A stretch of DNA of 11,289 nucleotides from CALIKW01 sp038998005 (lineage in GTDB: Archaea > Aenigmatarchaeota > Aenigmatarchaeia > CG10238-14 > SCSR01). This document shows positions 1-6,730 of the stretch, one piece after another. Location: positions 1-11,289 of the forward strand of contig JAVZIY010000019.1 in assembly GCA_038998005.1 (NCBI GenBank). Reading direction: 5' to 3'. Positions within the stretch are counted from its first letter, which is position 1, and each line of letters opens with the position of its first letter. Below the pieces are notes generated by a model. It saw only the letters and a program-made list of their open reading frames with translations, was not told the DNA's origin and made no database searches. The translations under genes were made by a program, and so were the position numbers.

Positions 1-849
1 TTCTTTTCTTCTTGCTTCAAGCATCTCTATCGGCTTGCCTAAGAATTCCGCTACACATTGAACTTTAACTTCCTTTTTTTCTGCAACTTCAAAAACTTTT
101 GAAATTTTTTCTTTCCATTTCAAATCTCTGAGAAAATGATGGTCTATTACTAAAGTTTCGATTGGGCACTCCTCAATAATTTTAATCATGTTTTGAATGG
201 ACACCTTAAGGTTTTCCATACCAAATCTATAAAGTATATAGGATAAAGGTCCATCAAGAAAAAGTAAATTTGGTTTGTTTTCTAGGATAAAACTAACCTG
301 ATCCTCCTGGCTTGGACCTTCAACATCTGATGTATAAATAAATTTATATCCATCATTTTCAATTAAAACTTCTTCAACATAACCTAATTTTGGATTTACA
401 CCATGAAAAACTGGCTGAGAAAACTTAATTTTTACTTTACCAAATTCATATTTTTTTCCATCACAATACTCTAATCTTTTAGGTAAATTTTTTATTCTAT
501 CTAAAAAATATCTTGCACGATTTTTTTGATTAAAATTAATTTTTTCTGTAGGATGCTTAATCAAAAGTATTTTGTTTTTGAATTGCTCTGGCTCATCCCA
601 AGAAAAATGATCAAAATGGTAGTGAGTAATGAGAATGATATCTACTTCTTTGGATAATTTTAATATTTCATTCCATATCTCATCCATTTTTTGCAATTCT
701 ATAGCATGAGGTTGGCAACCAAATCTAATTGGAGCAAGAGATACCGATGGGTCAATTAAAATATTTGCATCATCTGTTATGACTTGAATGCAAAAGCTTC
801 TAACTCCCATACTATCTGAGGCTATCGGAATAATTTTCAGGTTATTCAC
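1..849 (-). CDS. UPF0282-type metallo-beta-lactamase-fold hydrolase (3' end cut by window edge)
   Basis: Open minus-strand frame of 283 codons running off the left edge, so the C-terminus is missing. The start of the protein (KIIPIASDSMGVRS) resembles the archaeal UPF0282 family, proteins of about 300 residues with unproven function. A metal-binding THYHFDH motif at residues 75-81 gives the HxHxDH signature of the metallo-beta-lactamase fold. Asp175 (YTSDVEGP) and DHH at 236-238 are likely further metal ligands. The GTG start overlaps the cmk stop by 4 bases (GTGA), so the two are probably translationally coupled. That GTG also lies inside an AGGTGA ribosome-binding site that sits 5 bases before a CTG at 840-838. 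The CTG would begin the protein at LKIIP, closer to where I recall homologues starting. No signal peptide is seen, so it is probably cytoplasmic. Fold is confident; substrate is unknown. Confidence 0.85.
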   Translation of the reverse strand, partial: MNNLKIIPIASDSMGVRSFCIQVITDDANILIDPSVSLAPIRFGCQPHAIELQKMDEIWNEILKLSKEVDIILITHYHFDHFSWDEPEQFKNKILLIKHPTEKINFNQKNRARYFLDRIKNLPKRLEYCDGKKYEFGKVKIKFSQPVFHGVNPKLGYVEEVLIENDGYKFIYTSDVEGPSQEDQVSFILENKPNLLFLDGPLSYILYRFGMENLKVSIQNMIKIIEECPIETLVIDHHFLRDLKWKEKISKVFEVAEKKEVKVQCVAEFLGKPIEMLEARRKE

Positions 850-1460
850 CTTTTTATTTTAAATTTCTTCTTTTCTAAAAAATCTTTAACAAGTTTCACA
901 GGAATAATTTTCGCATCTTTTAAAGTGAAGTTGCTATTATCAATTATCAAATCATAAATTGATTTATCAAAAGAATCAATTCCATAAATTTCCTTATACC
1001 TTTTACTATTATCCTTATCCCTTTTCTTCAAATCTTTTAAAGCATCTTTGAAACTTTTCTTATCCCTTTTAGCAACTCTTTTAGCTCTTATTTCAAGAGG
1101 AGTGTCATAATAAATTTTTACATCAGTCCAATCACCAGCGACCCATCCTGTAATCCTTCCATCTAGAACAACATTTCCTTTCATAGCAAGCTTTAAAGTT
1201 CTTTTATCAGCTTCTAAATCAACCTCCTTTTCTCTTTTAGCACAAAATTTTTCTAGGCTTAGCCCTCTTTCTTTTGCTAATTTTCTGAAGATCTCTCCAA
1301 CATAAACATACTTTAAGTTAAAAGCTTTTGCTATAGCTTTTGCTCCTGTAGACTTTCCTGAGCCACTAGGTCCGTCAACTGTTATTGTTAGCCCTTTTTT
1401 CTTGATTTTTTTCTTCAACTCTTCCTCAATAGGTTCAAAAAATTTTATATAGGTTCCCAC
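846..1460 (-). CDS. cmk: cytidylate kinase (CMP kinase)
   Basis: A 204-residue P-loop kinase expected to phosphorylate CMP and dCMP using ATP in pyrimidine nucleotide metabolism. The Walker A motif GPSGSGKST is at residues 30-38. An NMP-binding region follows (YVGEIFRKLAKERGLS, then VVLDGRITGW). The basic lid region (RAKRVAKRDKKSF, then KKRDKDNSKRYKEIYG) and YDLIIDNS near the end are typical of archaeal Cmk. Archaeal Cmk is usually about 180 residues; the extra length is a lysine-rich N-terminal stretch before the first strand (LTITVDG). The GTG at 1460 has no Shine-Dalgarno site. A TTG at 1418, five bases after a GAGG, is an alternative start that would remove 14 residues. It lies 32 bases after rpsJ, overlaps the UPF0282 gene, and probably shares the rpsJ transcript. 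Confidence 0.92.
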   Translation of the reverse strand: MGTYIKFFEPIEEELKKKIKKKGLTITVDGPSGSGKSTGAKAIAKAFNLKYVYVGEIFRKLAKERGLSLEKFCAKREKEVDLEADKRTLKLAMKGNVVLDGRITGWVAGDWTDVKIYYDTPLEIRAKRVAKRDKKSFKDALKDLKKRDKDNSKRYKEIYGIDSFDKSIYDLIIDNSNFTLKDAKIIPVKLVKDFLEKKKFKIKR

Positions 1461-1492
1461 AATCAGAATTTTATTTTAATAATTTATTAGAA

Positions 1493-1813
1493 TTAGCCAA
1501 TAAGTTTAATTTCAATATGAACATCCGTAGGAATGTTAATTCTCATTATTTGTCTTAAAGCTCTTTCATCTGCTTGCACATCCATTAACCTTTTGTGAAT
1601 TCTCATCTCCCATTTATCATAAGTCGCATTCCCATGACCAGTTCCATCCCCACAAGGAGTCTTCATAGTAACAACTTTTAAAACTTTTGTTGGTAGTGGA
1701 ATTGGCCCACGATAATTTATACCAAACTTTTTTGCTATTTCTTTTATTTCATTGCATATTTCATCCAGTACCTTTGGATCTTTTCCACTTAGTTTTATTC
1801 TTGCTACTTGCAT
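1493..1813 (-). CDS. rpsJ: small ribosomal subunit protein uS10
   Basis: This encodes 106 residues of archaeal S10, a 30S head protein. Recognisable family segments are MQVARIKLSG at the start, GPIPLPTK near residue 40, then MKTPCGDGTGHG and WEMRIHKRLMDV. I chose the ATG at 1813 over the in-frame GTG at 1822 because the GTG is part of an AGGTGA Shine-Dalgarno site (1819-1824) placed 5 bases before the ATG. MQVARI also matches the usual start of archaeal S10. In many archaea S10 directly follows the EF-1A gene. Here the order is kept, but 438 non-coding bases separate them and S10 has its own TATA element. The cytidylate kinase gene follows after 32 bases. The CxxG-type GDGTGHG stretch replaces part of the usual loop and is not obviously abnormal. 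Confidence 0.96.
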   Translation of the reverse strand: MQVARIKLSGKDPKVLDEICNEIKEIAKKFGINYRGPIPLPTKVLKVVTMKTPCGDGTGHGNATYDKWEMRIHKRLMDVQADERALRQIMRINIPTDVHIEIKLIG

Positions 1814-1845
1814 TCTTTTCACCTTAATAAAACTTCTTTTTTCCT

Positions 1846-1866
1846 TATTAATTTAAATTCTTTTCG
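1846..1866 (-). promoter_or_regulatory. TATA promoter for rpsJ
   Basis: On the minus strand a purine-rich BRE-like CGAAAAG is followed by AATTTAAATTAA (about 1847-1859). A start site about 26 bases on would fall near 1827. That gives a leader of some 14 bases carrying the AGGTGA site before the ATG at 1813. Confidence 0.55.
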
Positions 1867-2217
1867 TTTTGTTTTTATTTGAAAATAAATTAATTAAAAT
1901 AACATTTGGTTCTGGAATAAGTTTTATTGTTTTTTGTTACCATTTCATCTGAAAGTATTCAATCAATTTCCTATTAAGATTTTAGTAGGGTTAAGTCCTT
2001 TTCTTATCTCTCTTTCTAAAACTCCTTTTGAAACTTCATATCATCCATCTTTCTTTGCTTTTTCTATATTTCGTTGAGTAAATTCTTCCACAAGAAAAAG
2101 ATAGCAGATTCTTCATGCTTTTATTAAGAAGATATTTCCTACTTATTAATCTATGAGAAGAATAAATTATCATCTTTAAATAAACTTTAGCATTTTATCT
2201 TTTCGAATCATATTTAA

Positions 2218-2237
2218 AAGAAATAAAAATAGGAAAT
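2218..2237 (-). terminator. T-rich terminator after tuf
   Basis: On the minus strand, 25-45 bases past the tuf stop, the sequence CTATTTTTATTTCTTTT gives U-runs typical of archaeal termination. There is no hairpin. The separate promoter before rpsJ agrees with transcription ending here. Confidence 0.45.
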
Positions 2238-2260
2238 TAATAGATTTGTCTTTCAAATAA

Positions 2261-3538
2261 CTACTTCGCCTTAACTACATCCAAGCAAATTCCTGCAGCA
2301 ACTGTTATTCCCATATCTCTAATTGCAAATCTTGCTAATTGTGGAAATTCTGACTGCTTTTCTATTACCATCGGTTTTGTTGGCACAACTTTAATTTTTG
2401 CAGCATCACCAGTTTTTATGAAATCAGGTTTTTCTTGAATTACAGCTCCTGTTCTTGGGTCGATTTTTGCAATTATTTCTGAAATGGTACAAGCAACACT
2501 TGCTGTGTGGCAGTGAAATACAGGTGTGTATCCTGGGGCTATTACAGTAGGATGTTGCAAAACAACTATTTGGGCTGTAAACTCTTTTGCAACTGTTGGC
2601 GGATTGTTCGGATGACCCACAACATCTCCTCTTCTTATGTCAGTTTTGCTAACTCCTCTTACGTTGAAGCCAACATTATCTCCTGGTTTTGCTTCTGGTA
2701 TCTGTTGATGGTGTATTTCTATTGACTTAACTTCACCCCTTGCCCCAGCTGGCTCAAATACTATAGTATCATTTACTCTTAAAATCCCTGTTTCAACCCT
2801 TCCTACAGGTACTGTCCCAACACCTGTTATTGAGTAAACATCTTGAACGGGTAACCTCAAAGGTTTATCTATAGGTTTCTCTGGTTCTTTTATGTATGCG
2901 TCCAGAGCTTCAACTAAAATTGGCCCATTGTACCACTTCATTTTATCTGATTTCTTAGCTATATTGTCTCCGTAAAATGCAGAAATTGGTATGAATGGAA
3001 TTTCCTCAACTTTATACCCAATCATTTTTAAAAGTTTTGTCGCCTCTTCTTTAACTTCATTAAACCTTTTTTCATCATAATTTACTGTATCCATCTTGTT
3101 TAAAACTACAATTATTTGGCTTATTCCAAGAACCTTTAACAACCAAGCATGCTCTTTTGTTTGCTCCTGCACACCTTCTCCTTGTTTTGCTGAAATTACA
3201 AATATACATGCATCAGCTTGGCTTGCACCAGTTATCATATTTTTTACAAAATCTCTGTGGCCAGGACAGTCTATTACTGTGAAAAACCATTTCTGTGTTT
3301 CAAATGGACGGTGCATTATATCTATTGTTAGACCTCTTTCTCTTTCTTCTTTAAGCTTGTCCATTACAAATGCAAACTCAAAAGTTTCTTTTTTAAGTTC
3401 TTTTGCTAGTTCTTTCAACTTTCTCATTTCTTCTTCTCTAATAGCTCCCGTGTCATATAGCAATCTTCCTATCAGTGTTGATTTTCCTGAATCCACATGT
3501 CCAGCTGTCATTATATTTATATGTGGTTTTGCGGGCAT
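2261..3538 (-). CDS. tuf: translation elongation factor EF-1A (EF-Tu homologue)
   Basis: A full-length 425-residue GTPase that delivers aminoacyl-tRNA to the ribosome. The GTP-binding motifs are intact: GHVDSGKST (13-21), the switch region ERERGLTID (65-73), DCPGH (90-94) and NKMD (147-150). Domain 2 starts near residue 225 (LRLPVQDVYSITGVGTVPVGRVETG), and domain 3 carries TAQIVVLQHPTVIAPGY and the C-terminal RFAIRDMG. The archaeal insertion AGHVDSGKST...MDKLKEERERGLTID is of EF-1A type rather than bacterial EF-Tu type. The ATG at 3538 has a strong GAGGTGA site (3542-3548) three bases upstream. It follows the thermosome gene by 52 bases, has its own TATA box overlapping that gene's stop, and is followed at a distance by S10. 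Stop codon is TAG. Confidence 0.98.
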   Translation of the reverse strand: MPAKPHINIMTAGHVDSGKSTLIGRLLYDTGAIREEEMRKLKELAKELKKETFEFAFVMDKLKEERERGLTIDIMHRPFETQKWFFTVIDCPGHRDFVKNMITGASQADACIFVISAKQGEGVQEQTKEHAWLLKVLGISQIIVVLNKMDTVNYDEKRFNEVKEEATKLLKMIGYKVEEIPFIPISAFYGDNIAKKSDKMKWYNGPILVEALDAYIKEPEKPIDKPLRLPVQDVYSITGVGTVPVGRVETGILRVNDTIVFEPAGARGEVKSIEIHHQQIPEAKPGDNVGFNVRGVSKTDIRRGDVVGHPNNPPTVAKEFTAQIVVLQHPTVIAPGYTPVFHCHTASVACTISEIIAKIDPRTGAVIQEKPDFIKTGDAAKIKVVPTKPMVIEKQSEFPQLARFAIRDMGITVAAGICLDVVKAK

Positions 3539-3576
3539 TCTTCACCTCTTTAATACATTATTTTTTGGATTAGCTA

Positions 3577-3595
3577 TATATTTAAATATTTTACA
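3577..3595 (-). promoter_or_regulatory. tuf: TATA promoter for tuf
   Basis: The minus-strand sequence AAAATATTTAAATATATAG spans the thermosome stop codon. The TATA core ATTTAAATA is centred near 3583, which places a start site near 3557 and a leader of about 19 bases containing the GAGGTGA site. A strong independent promoter for EF-1A would be expected. Confidence 0.6.
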
Positions 3596-5234
3596 CTTCC
3601 TCTTCTGGTGGTGTTGGTGGCATTCCCTTCTCCTTTTCTAATTTGCCTGCTGAAATTACATCATCTATTCTTAGTATCATCTCAGCAGCTTCTGCAGCAG
3701 ATTTAATTGCTTGAAGTTTAACTTTTAATGGCTCTATTACGCCCATTTTTTCCGCATCTGTGACTTTTCCATTAAATATATCCACACCATAAGTTTCCTT
3801 TCCCTGTTCATGAGCAGCCCTTAACTCGACAAGTATATCTATTGGATCTAAACCAGCATTTTCAGCTAAGCTCCTTGGTATAATTTCTAGTGCATCAGCA
3901 AAAGCCAATATAGCTAATTGCTCTCTTCCAGAAAACTTTTCGGCAAATTTTCTCAATTTTCTTGAGACTTCGGCTTCTGGTGCTCCTGCCCCAACAACAA
4001 CCTTTCCTAACTCTATCGCCGAAGCAACAGCACCTATAGCATCTTCTATACTTCTATCAACTTCGTCAACAAAATGTTCTGTGCTCCCTCTTACCAGAAT
4101 CGTTACAGCTTTGGGATCTTTACACTCTCTTACAAATGTCATGGCCTCCCCTGAGATTTTCTTTTCTTCTACGAGTCTGGCAAATCCCAAGTCTTCCCTT
4201 GTCAAATCATCCAAGCTAGTTACTATTCTCCCACCAGTAGCCTTTGCAAGAGCTTCCATATCTGATTTCTTAACTCTTCTACAAGCTAAGATTTTTTTCT
4301 TTGCTAAGTAGTGTTGAGCCACATCATCTATTCCTTTTTGACAAAAAACAACGTTTGCTCCTGTAGCTGCTATCTTTTCAACCATATCCTTTAGCATTTT
4401 CTGTTCTTGTTCGATAAATGCTTGTAGCTGATCAGGTGAAGTGATTCTTATCTCTGCATCAGTTTCAGTTTCTTTAACTTCTAGAGCGCAATCTAGCAAA
4501 GCAATTTTTGCATCCTTAACAACCTTTGGCATTCCAGGATGGACAACTTCCTTATCTATCACTATACCTTTTATTAATTCTGTATCTTCAGCAGACCCTC
4601 CATGCTTTTTTTCTCTTTTTATATTATCTGTGTCAACTACAAACTTTCCATCCTCCTTTCTAACAATCATCTTTACAGCATCAACTACAAGCTTTGCAAG
4701 TTTTTCTGAGGCTTTTTCTGCAGATTTTCCTGACATCGCAGTAATTGCTATTTTCATTAAAACTTCATTATCTTCAACAGAAACATTTTTCCCTATATTT
4801 TCAAGTATTTTTAAAGCTTCATCCTTTGCTATCTTAAATCCTTTTGTGATTAAAGTTGGGTGTATATCTTGGTCAAGAAGTTCTTCTGCTTTTTTAAGCA
4901 ATTCACCTGCAATTACTACAGCAGTAGTTGTTCCATCACCAACCTCCTCGTTCTGTGTTTTTGCTACTTCAACCATCATCTTAGCAGCAGGATGCTCTAT
5001 CTCCATTTCCTCTAGTATAGTCACTCCATCATTGGTTATTACTATATCACCTAAGGAATCGACTAACATTTTATCCATTCCTTTTGGTCCTAGTGTAGTT
5101 CTTACTGCATCTGCCACTGCTTTAGCTGCAGCTATATTGTTCTTCTGTGCATCTTTTCCTCTTGTCCTTAAAGTACCTTCTGGTAATATTAAAACTGGTT
5201 GTCCACCAATTTGACCAACCATAGCTTGAACCAT
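3591..5234 (-). CDS. thsA: thermosome subunit (group II chaperonin)
   Basis: A 547-residue ATP-dependent chaperonin subunit, expected to form double-ring cages that fold cytosolic proteins. ATP-site motifs are TLGPKGMDKML (from residue 47), TNDGVTILEEM (from 67) and VGDGTTTAVV (98-107). The apical domain and the C-terminal equatorial part (VVGAGAPEAEVSRKLRKFA, then AGLDPIDILVELRAAHEQG) are complete. The end is unusual: the glycine-methionine-rich tail common in archaeal thermosomes is replaced by a short proline/glutamate tail, GMPPTPPEEEV. The ATG at 5234 follows GAGGTGA with a 4-base gap; an in-frame ATG at 5222 lacks such a site. Only one subunit gene is visible here, so whether the ring is homomeric cannot be told. 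Confidence 0.98.
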   Translation of the reverse strand: MVQAMVGQIGGQPVLILPEGTLRTRGKDAQKNNIAAAKAVADAVRTTLGPKGMDKMLVDSLGDIVITNDGVTILEEMEIEHPAAKMMVEVAKTQNEEVGDGTTTAVVIAGELLKKAEELLDQDIHPTLITKGFKIAKDEALKILENIGKNVSVEDNEVLMKIAITAMSGKSAEKASEKLAKLVVDAVKMIVRKEDGKFVVDTDNIKREKKHGGSAEDTELIKGIVIDKEVVHPGMPKVVKDAKIALLDCALEVKETETDAEIRITSPDQLQAFIEQEQKMLKDMVEKIAATGANVVFCQKGIDDVAQHYLAKKKILACRRVKKSDMEALAKATGGRIVTSLDDLTREDLGFARLVEEKKISGEAMTFVRECKDPKAVTILVRGSTEHFVDEVDRSIEDAIGAVASAIELGKVVVGAGAPEAEVSRKLRKFAEKFSGREQLAILAFADALEIIPRSLAENAGLDPIDILVELRAAHEQGKETYGVDIFNGKVTDAEKMGVIEPLKVKLQAIKSAAEAAEMILRIDDVISAGKLEKEKGMPPTPPEEEV

Positions 5235-5276
5235 TCAATCACCTCAGGATTCTATTATGTGTATGTGGGTATACAA

Positions 5277-5293
5277 CTATAAAAATTTTTCGG
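5277..5293 (-). promoter_or_regulatory. thsA: BRE/TATA promoter for the thermosome gene
   Basis: The minus-strand sequence CCGAAA (BRE-like) followed by AATTTTTATAG places a TATA core centred near 5281. The predicted start site is about 5255, giving a leader near 21 bases with the GAGGTGA site at 5239-5245. No palindrome resembling a heat-shock operator was identified. Confidence 0.65.
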
Positions 5294-5346
5294 TAACTTT
5301 TAATCTTACAATTTAACCTACTACTTTCTTTGCTTCAATGAATATC

Positions 5347-5360
5347 AAACGATTTAAATG
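5347..5360 (+). promoter_or_regulatory. TATA promoter for the 86-residue orphan (leaderless)
   Basis: AAACGATTTAAATG carries a TATA core (TTTAAATG, centre about 5356) some 27 bases before the ATG at 5384. Transcription would begin at or next to the start codon. No Shine-Dalgarno site precedes the ATG, which agrees with a leaderless message. Confidence 0.5.
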
Positions 5361-5383
5361 TTTTTCCTATTTATTTATTAATC

Positions 5384-5644
5384 ATGAGATATGAACGGCC
5401 TGTAAAAATTGCAAGTCTATATGATATTGAAATAAGGTTTGTTCCTAACGGAACAAACATAGAGGTTTGGTTTTCTGAGAAGGGGGCCGAAGGTCACATT
5501 TGTTGGATTGATATTAAAAAAATAAAAGAAGTGAAAAAACTTTATGAAGCTCTTAAGAAATATGGTTTTAAATTAGGAAGCGAGAAGGATTTTGAAGAAA
5601 AATTCTCTGAAATAATAAAAGACTATGTGAAGTTATGCTTCTAA
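5384..5644 (+). CDS. hypothetical protein, 86 residues
   Basis: I do not recognise this protein. The N-terminal half alternates hydrophobic and polar residues (VKIASLYDIEIRFVP, then IEVWFSEKGAEGHICWIDI), suggesting three or four beta strands. The C-terminal half is lysine-rich and helical (KKIKEVKKLYEALKKYG, then FEEKFSEIIKDYVKL). It has two cysteines (39 and 85), no signal peptide and no membrane segment, so it is probably a small soluble alpha/beta protein. It is one of few plus-strand features in the window. It has its own TATA box placed for a leaderless transcript, diverging from the thermosome promoter. Its TAA stop overlaps the TAG stop of the convergent HTH regulator gene by 3 bases. 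The promoter position and amino-acid composition argue for a real gene; function unknown. Confidence 0.7.
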   Translation: MRYERPVKIASLYDIEIRFVPNGTNIEVWFSEKGAEGHICWIDIKKIKEVKKLYEALKKYGFKLGSEKDFEEKFSEIIKDYVKLCF

Positions 5645-6561
5645 GAAATGTTAATTTTTTCTTTTAAGATCTTTTCAAATTCTTCCAAATTTTCTATATT
5701 TTTTATTTCATCTTCAGAAAAAATTGGAACTCCATTTGTGTTTTCTTTTTTTGTATTTTTTGCTATAAAAATTGCTCTGGAAGAAAGAAAATATGAAAGT
5801 TTTTTGATATTTTTAGAATATCTGATGCCTTCTTCTCCATCTTTAATTAACCTCGTTATTAAAGCTTCTTCTTCTTTTCCAACAATTTCGAATGGCGCAG
5901 AATAAACACAAGCATTTTCTATTCCTATTCTTTCAAATTCCTCTGAGATTGTTCTTTGGAAATCATTCCTTGGTTTAAGGTAACCTGGTTCAGGTATCTT
6001 TAGTTTAAACCTTTGCTTAAGGTCAATATTCAGTGTCATTTCAATTTTCTTAACAGTCTCAAAACTTGGTCTAACCTTTTCATTTTCAATCTCATACAAA
6101 GCCTTTTTTGAAATACCAACAAGCTTAGAAAGCTCACTTAAACTTAATCCCATTTCTCTTCTCCTTTCTCTTAAAATTCCACAATTAACCGAAACAAGAG
6201 ATTTTCCTTTTTTCGCTTCTATGAAAGGTATTTCCTCTTTTTTAATTAATAAATCAAGCATTTTTGGAGTAACTGCAGGAACTCTGAATCTATAGTATAT
6301 TATTTTATCATCTAGAAAGTCCCTGTTTGTTTTCACAGAAACAATTAGTGGATATGCTGAAACAAAATAGGAAATGGATCTCAAGCTTAATGCATGTTCT
6401 TCGGTCAAACCATCAAGATTAAATGAAGCTTTTATAAGCATTTTATAATTTTTCTTTGCAGCTATATCAAAGCAACCTCTATTGATAAAAATTGAAAATT
6501 TGTTTGAAATTAGTGTTTTAATAATTTGATTGATTAAGAAATATTTATTTAACATTTTCAT
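5641..6561 (-). CDS. archaeal HTH-type transcriptional regulator (COG1395-like)
   Basis: A 306-residue protein with three parts. Residues 1-125 resemble the conserved N-terminal domain of this archaeal family (RGCFDIAAKK at 28-37, then IEAKKGKSLVSVN). Residues about 129-183 form an XRE/Cro-type helix-turn-helix (LRERRREMGLSLSELSKLVG, then ISKKALYEIENEKVRPS). The C-terminal part ends in a sensor-like domain of unknown ligand. It is expected to bind DNA as a putative regulator; targets are unknown. The ATG at 6561 is chosen because a TATA box (6583-6593) lies about 27 bases upstream, implying leaderless expression; an ATG at 6555 is the alternative. It is convergent with the 86-residue orphan, overlapping stop to stop, and divergent from tRNA-Ile. 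Confidence 0.88.
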   Translation of the reverse strand: MKMLNKYFLINQIIKTLISNKFSIFINRGCFDIAAKKNYKMLIKASFNLDGLTEEHALSLRSISYFVSAYPLIVSVKTNRDFLDDKIIYYRFRVPAVTPKMLDLLIKKEEIPFIEAKKGKSLVSVNCGILRERRREMGLSLSELSKLVGISKKALYEIENEKVRPSFETVKKIEMTLNIDLKQRFKLKIPEPGYLKPRNDFQRTISEEFERIGIENACVYSAPFEIVGKEEEALITRLIKDGEEGIRYSKNIKKLSYFLSSRAIFIAKNTKKENTNGVPIFSEDEIKNIENLEEFEKILKEKINIS

Positions 6562-6582
6562 CCAAATAATTAATGAAAGGAC

Positions 6583-6599
6583 AAATTTATAAAGGGCCC
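6583..6599 (-). promoter_or_regulatory. TATA promoter of the HTH regulator, abutting tRNA-Ile
   Basis: The minus-strand sequence GGGCCCTTTATAAATTT reads as a TATA box (TTTATAAAT, centre about 6588) with GGGCCC in the BRE position. The GGGCCC is the first six bases of the divergent tRNA-Ile gene. A start site about 27 bases on coincides with the regulator's ATG. Confidence 0.6.
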
Positions 6600-6615
6600 A
6601 TAGCTCAGCCTGGTT

Positions 6616-6628
6616 AGCTCATCCAGAA
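6616..6628 (+). other. tRNA-Ile intron 1 (D loop, position 20a/21)
   Basis: Exon CTGG (6610-6613) pairs with intron CCAG (6623-6626). The 3-base bulges are TTA and AAA, each cut after its second base, leaving a 6-base loop (GCTCAT) in place of an inner helix. Cutting here restores a standard D loop. The outer side is relaxed, because AGC (6607-6609) lies between the D stem and the core. Confidence 0.85.
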
Positions 6629-6645
6629 AGAGCAACCGCCTTATA

Positions 6646-6658
6646 TGGCAGCTGAGCA
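6646..6658 (+). other. tRNA-Ile intron 2 (canonical position 37/38)
   Basis: Exon CTTA (6640-6643) pairs with intron TGAG (6653-6656), including one G-U pair. The bulges are TAT and CAA, and the loop is GGCAGC. The anticodon stem is the outer helix, so this is a standard archaeal BHB intron of 13 bases, the same size and plan as intron 1. Confidence 0.9.
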
Positions 6659-6730
6659 AGCGGTAGGTCCTGGGTTCGAATCCCAGTGGGCCCATTTAAA
6701 ACAAATTTTTAACGTTCTGGATATAAAATC

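Larger units (their letters stand above)
1823..2260. other. long intergenic region between tuf and rpsJ, no intact gene
   Basis: These 438 bases are very AT-rich and hold no frame of useful length on either strand. The rpsJ promoter lies at the left end and a probable tuf terminator at the right. A minus-strand stretch from about 2091 down to 1937 translates into protein-like sequence (VEEFTQRNIEKAKKDG, YEVSKGVLEREIRKGLNPTK, ILIGN) but is broken by TGA codons at 2043-2041 and twice more further on. TGA is a genuine stop elsewhere in this window. At most this is a decayed gene; I cannot name it. Confidence 0.5.
6594..6694 (+). tRNA. tRNA-Ile(UAU), two introns
   Basis: Acceptor GGGCCCA (6594-6600) pairs with TGGGCCC (6687-6693), with discriminator A at 6694 and no encoded CCA. 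The T arm is CTGGG-TTCGAAT-CCCAG (6670-6686) and the variable loop is AGGTC. The 101-base gene gives a standard 75-base tRNA once 13 bases are removed from the D loop (6616-6628) and 13 from the anticodon loop (6646-6658). The D arm becomes GCTC-AGCCTGGTTA-GAGC. The anticodon arm becomes ACCGC-CTTATAA-GCGGT, reading UAU. The GGGCC start and A73 fit isoleucine. Archaea usually decode AUA with a CAU-anticodon tRNA carrying agmatidine, so UAU is uncommon. A T-run (6706-6710) may end the transcript. Confidence 0.93.

Noticed and set aside
1937..2091. TGA read as tryptophan in the minus-strand frame of the tuf-rpsJ gap.
   Set aside because: cmk, cdc6 and lysS end in TGA in this same window, two of them in tight overlaps, so TGA is a stop. 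At most the stretch is a gene remnant.
4441..5214. Long plus-strand open frame of 257 codons opposite the thermosome gene, and a 181-codon one at 3096-3641 opposite tuf.
   Set aside because: Both are antisense shadows of strongly conserved genes. Their serine/isoleucine/phenylalanine-rich translations look like complementary codon artefacts.
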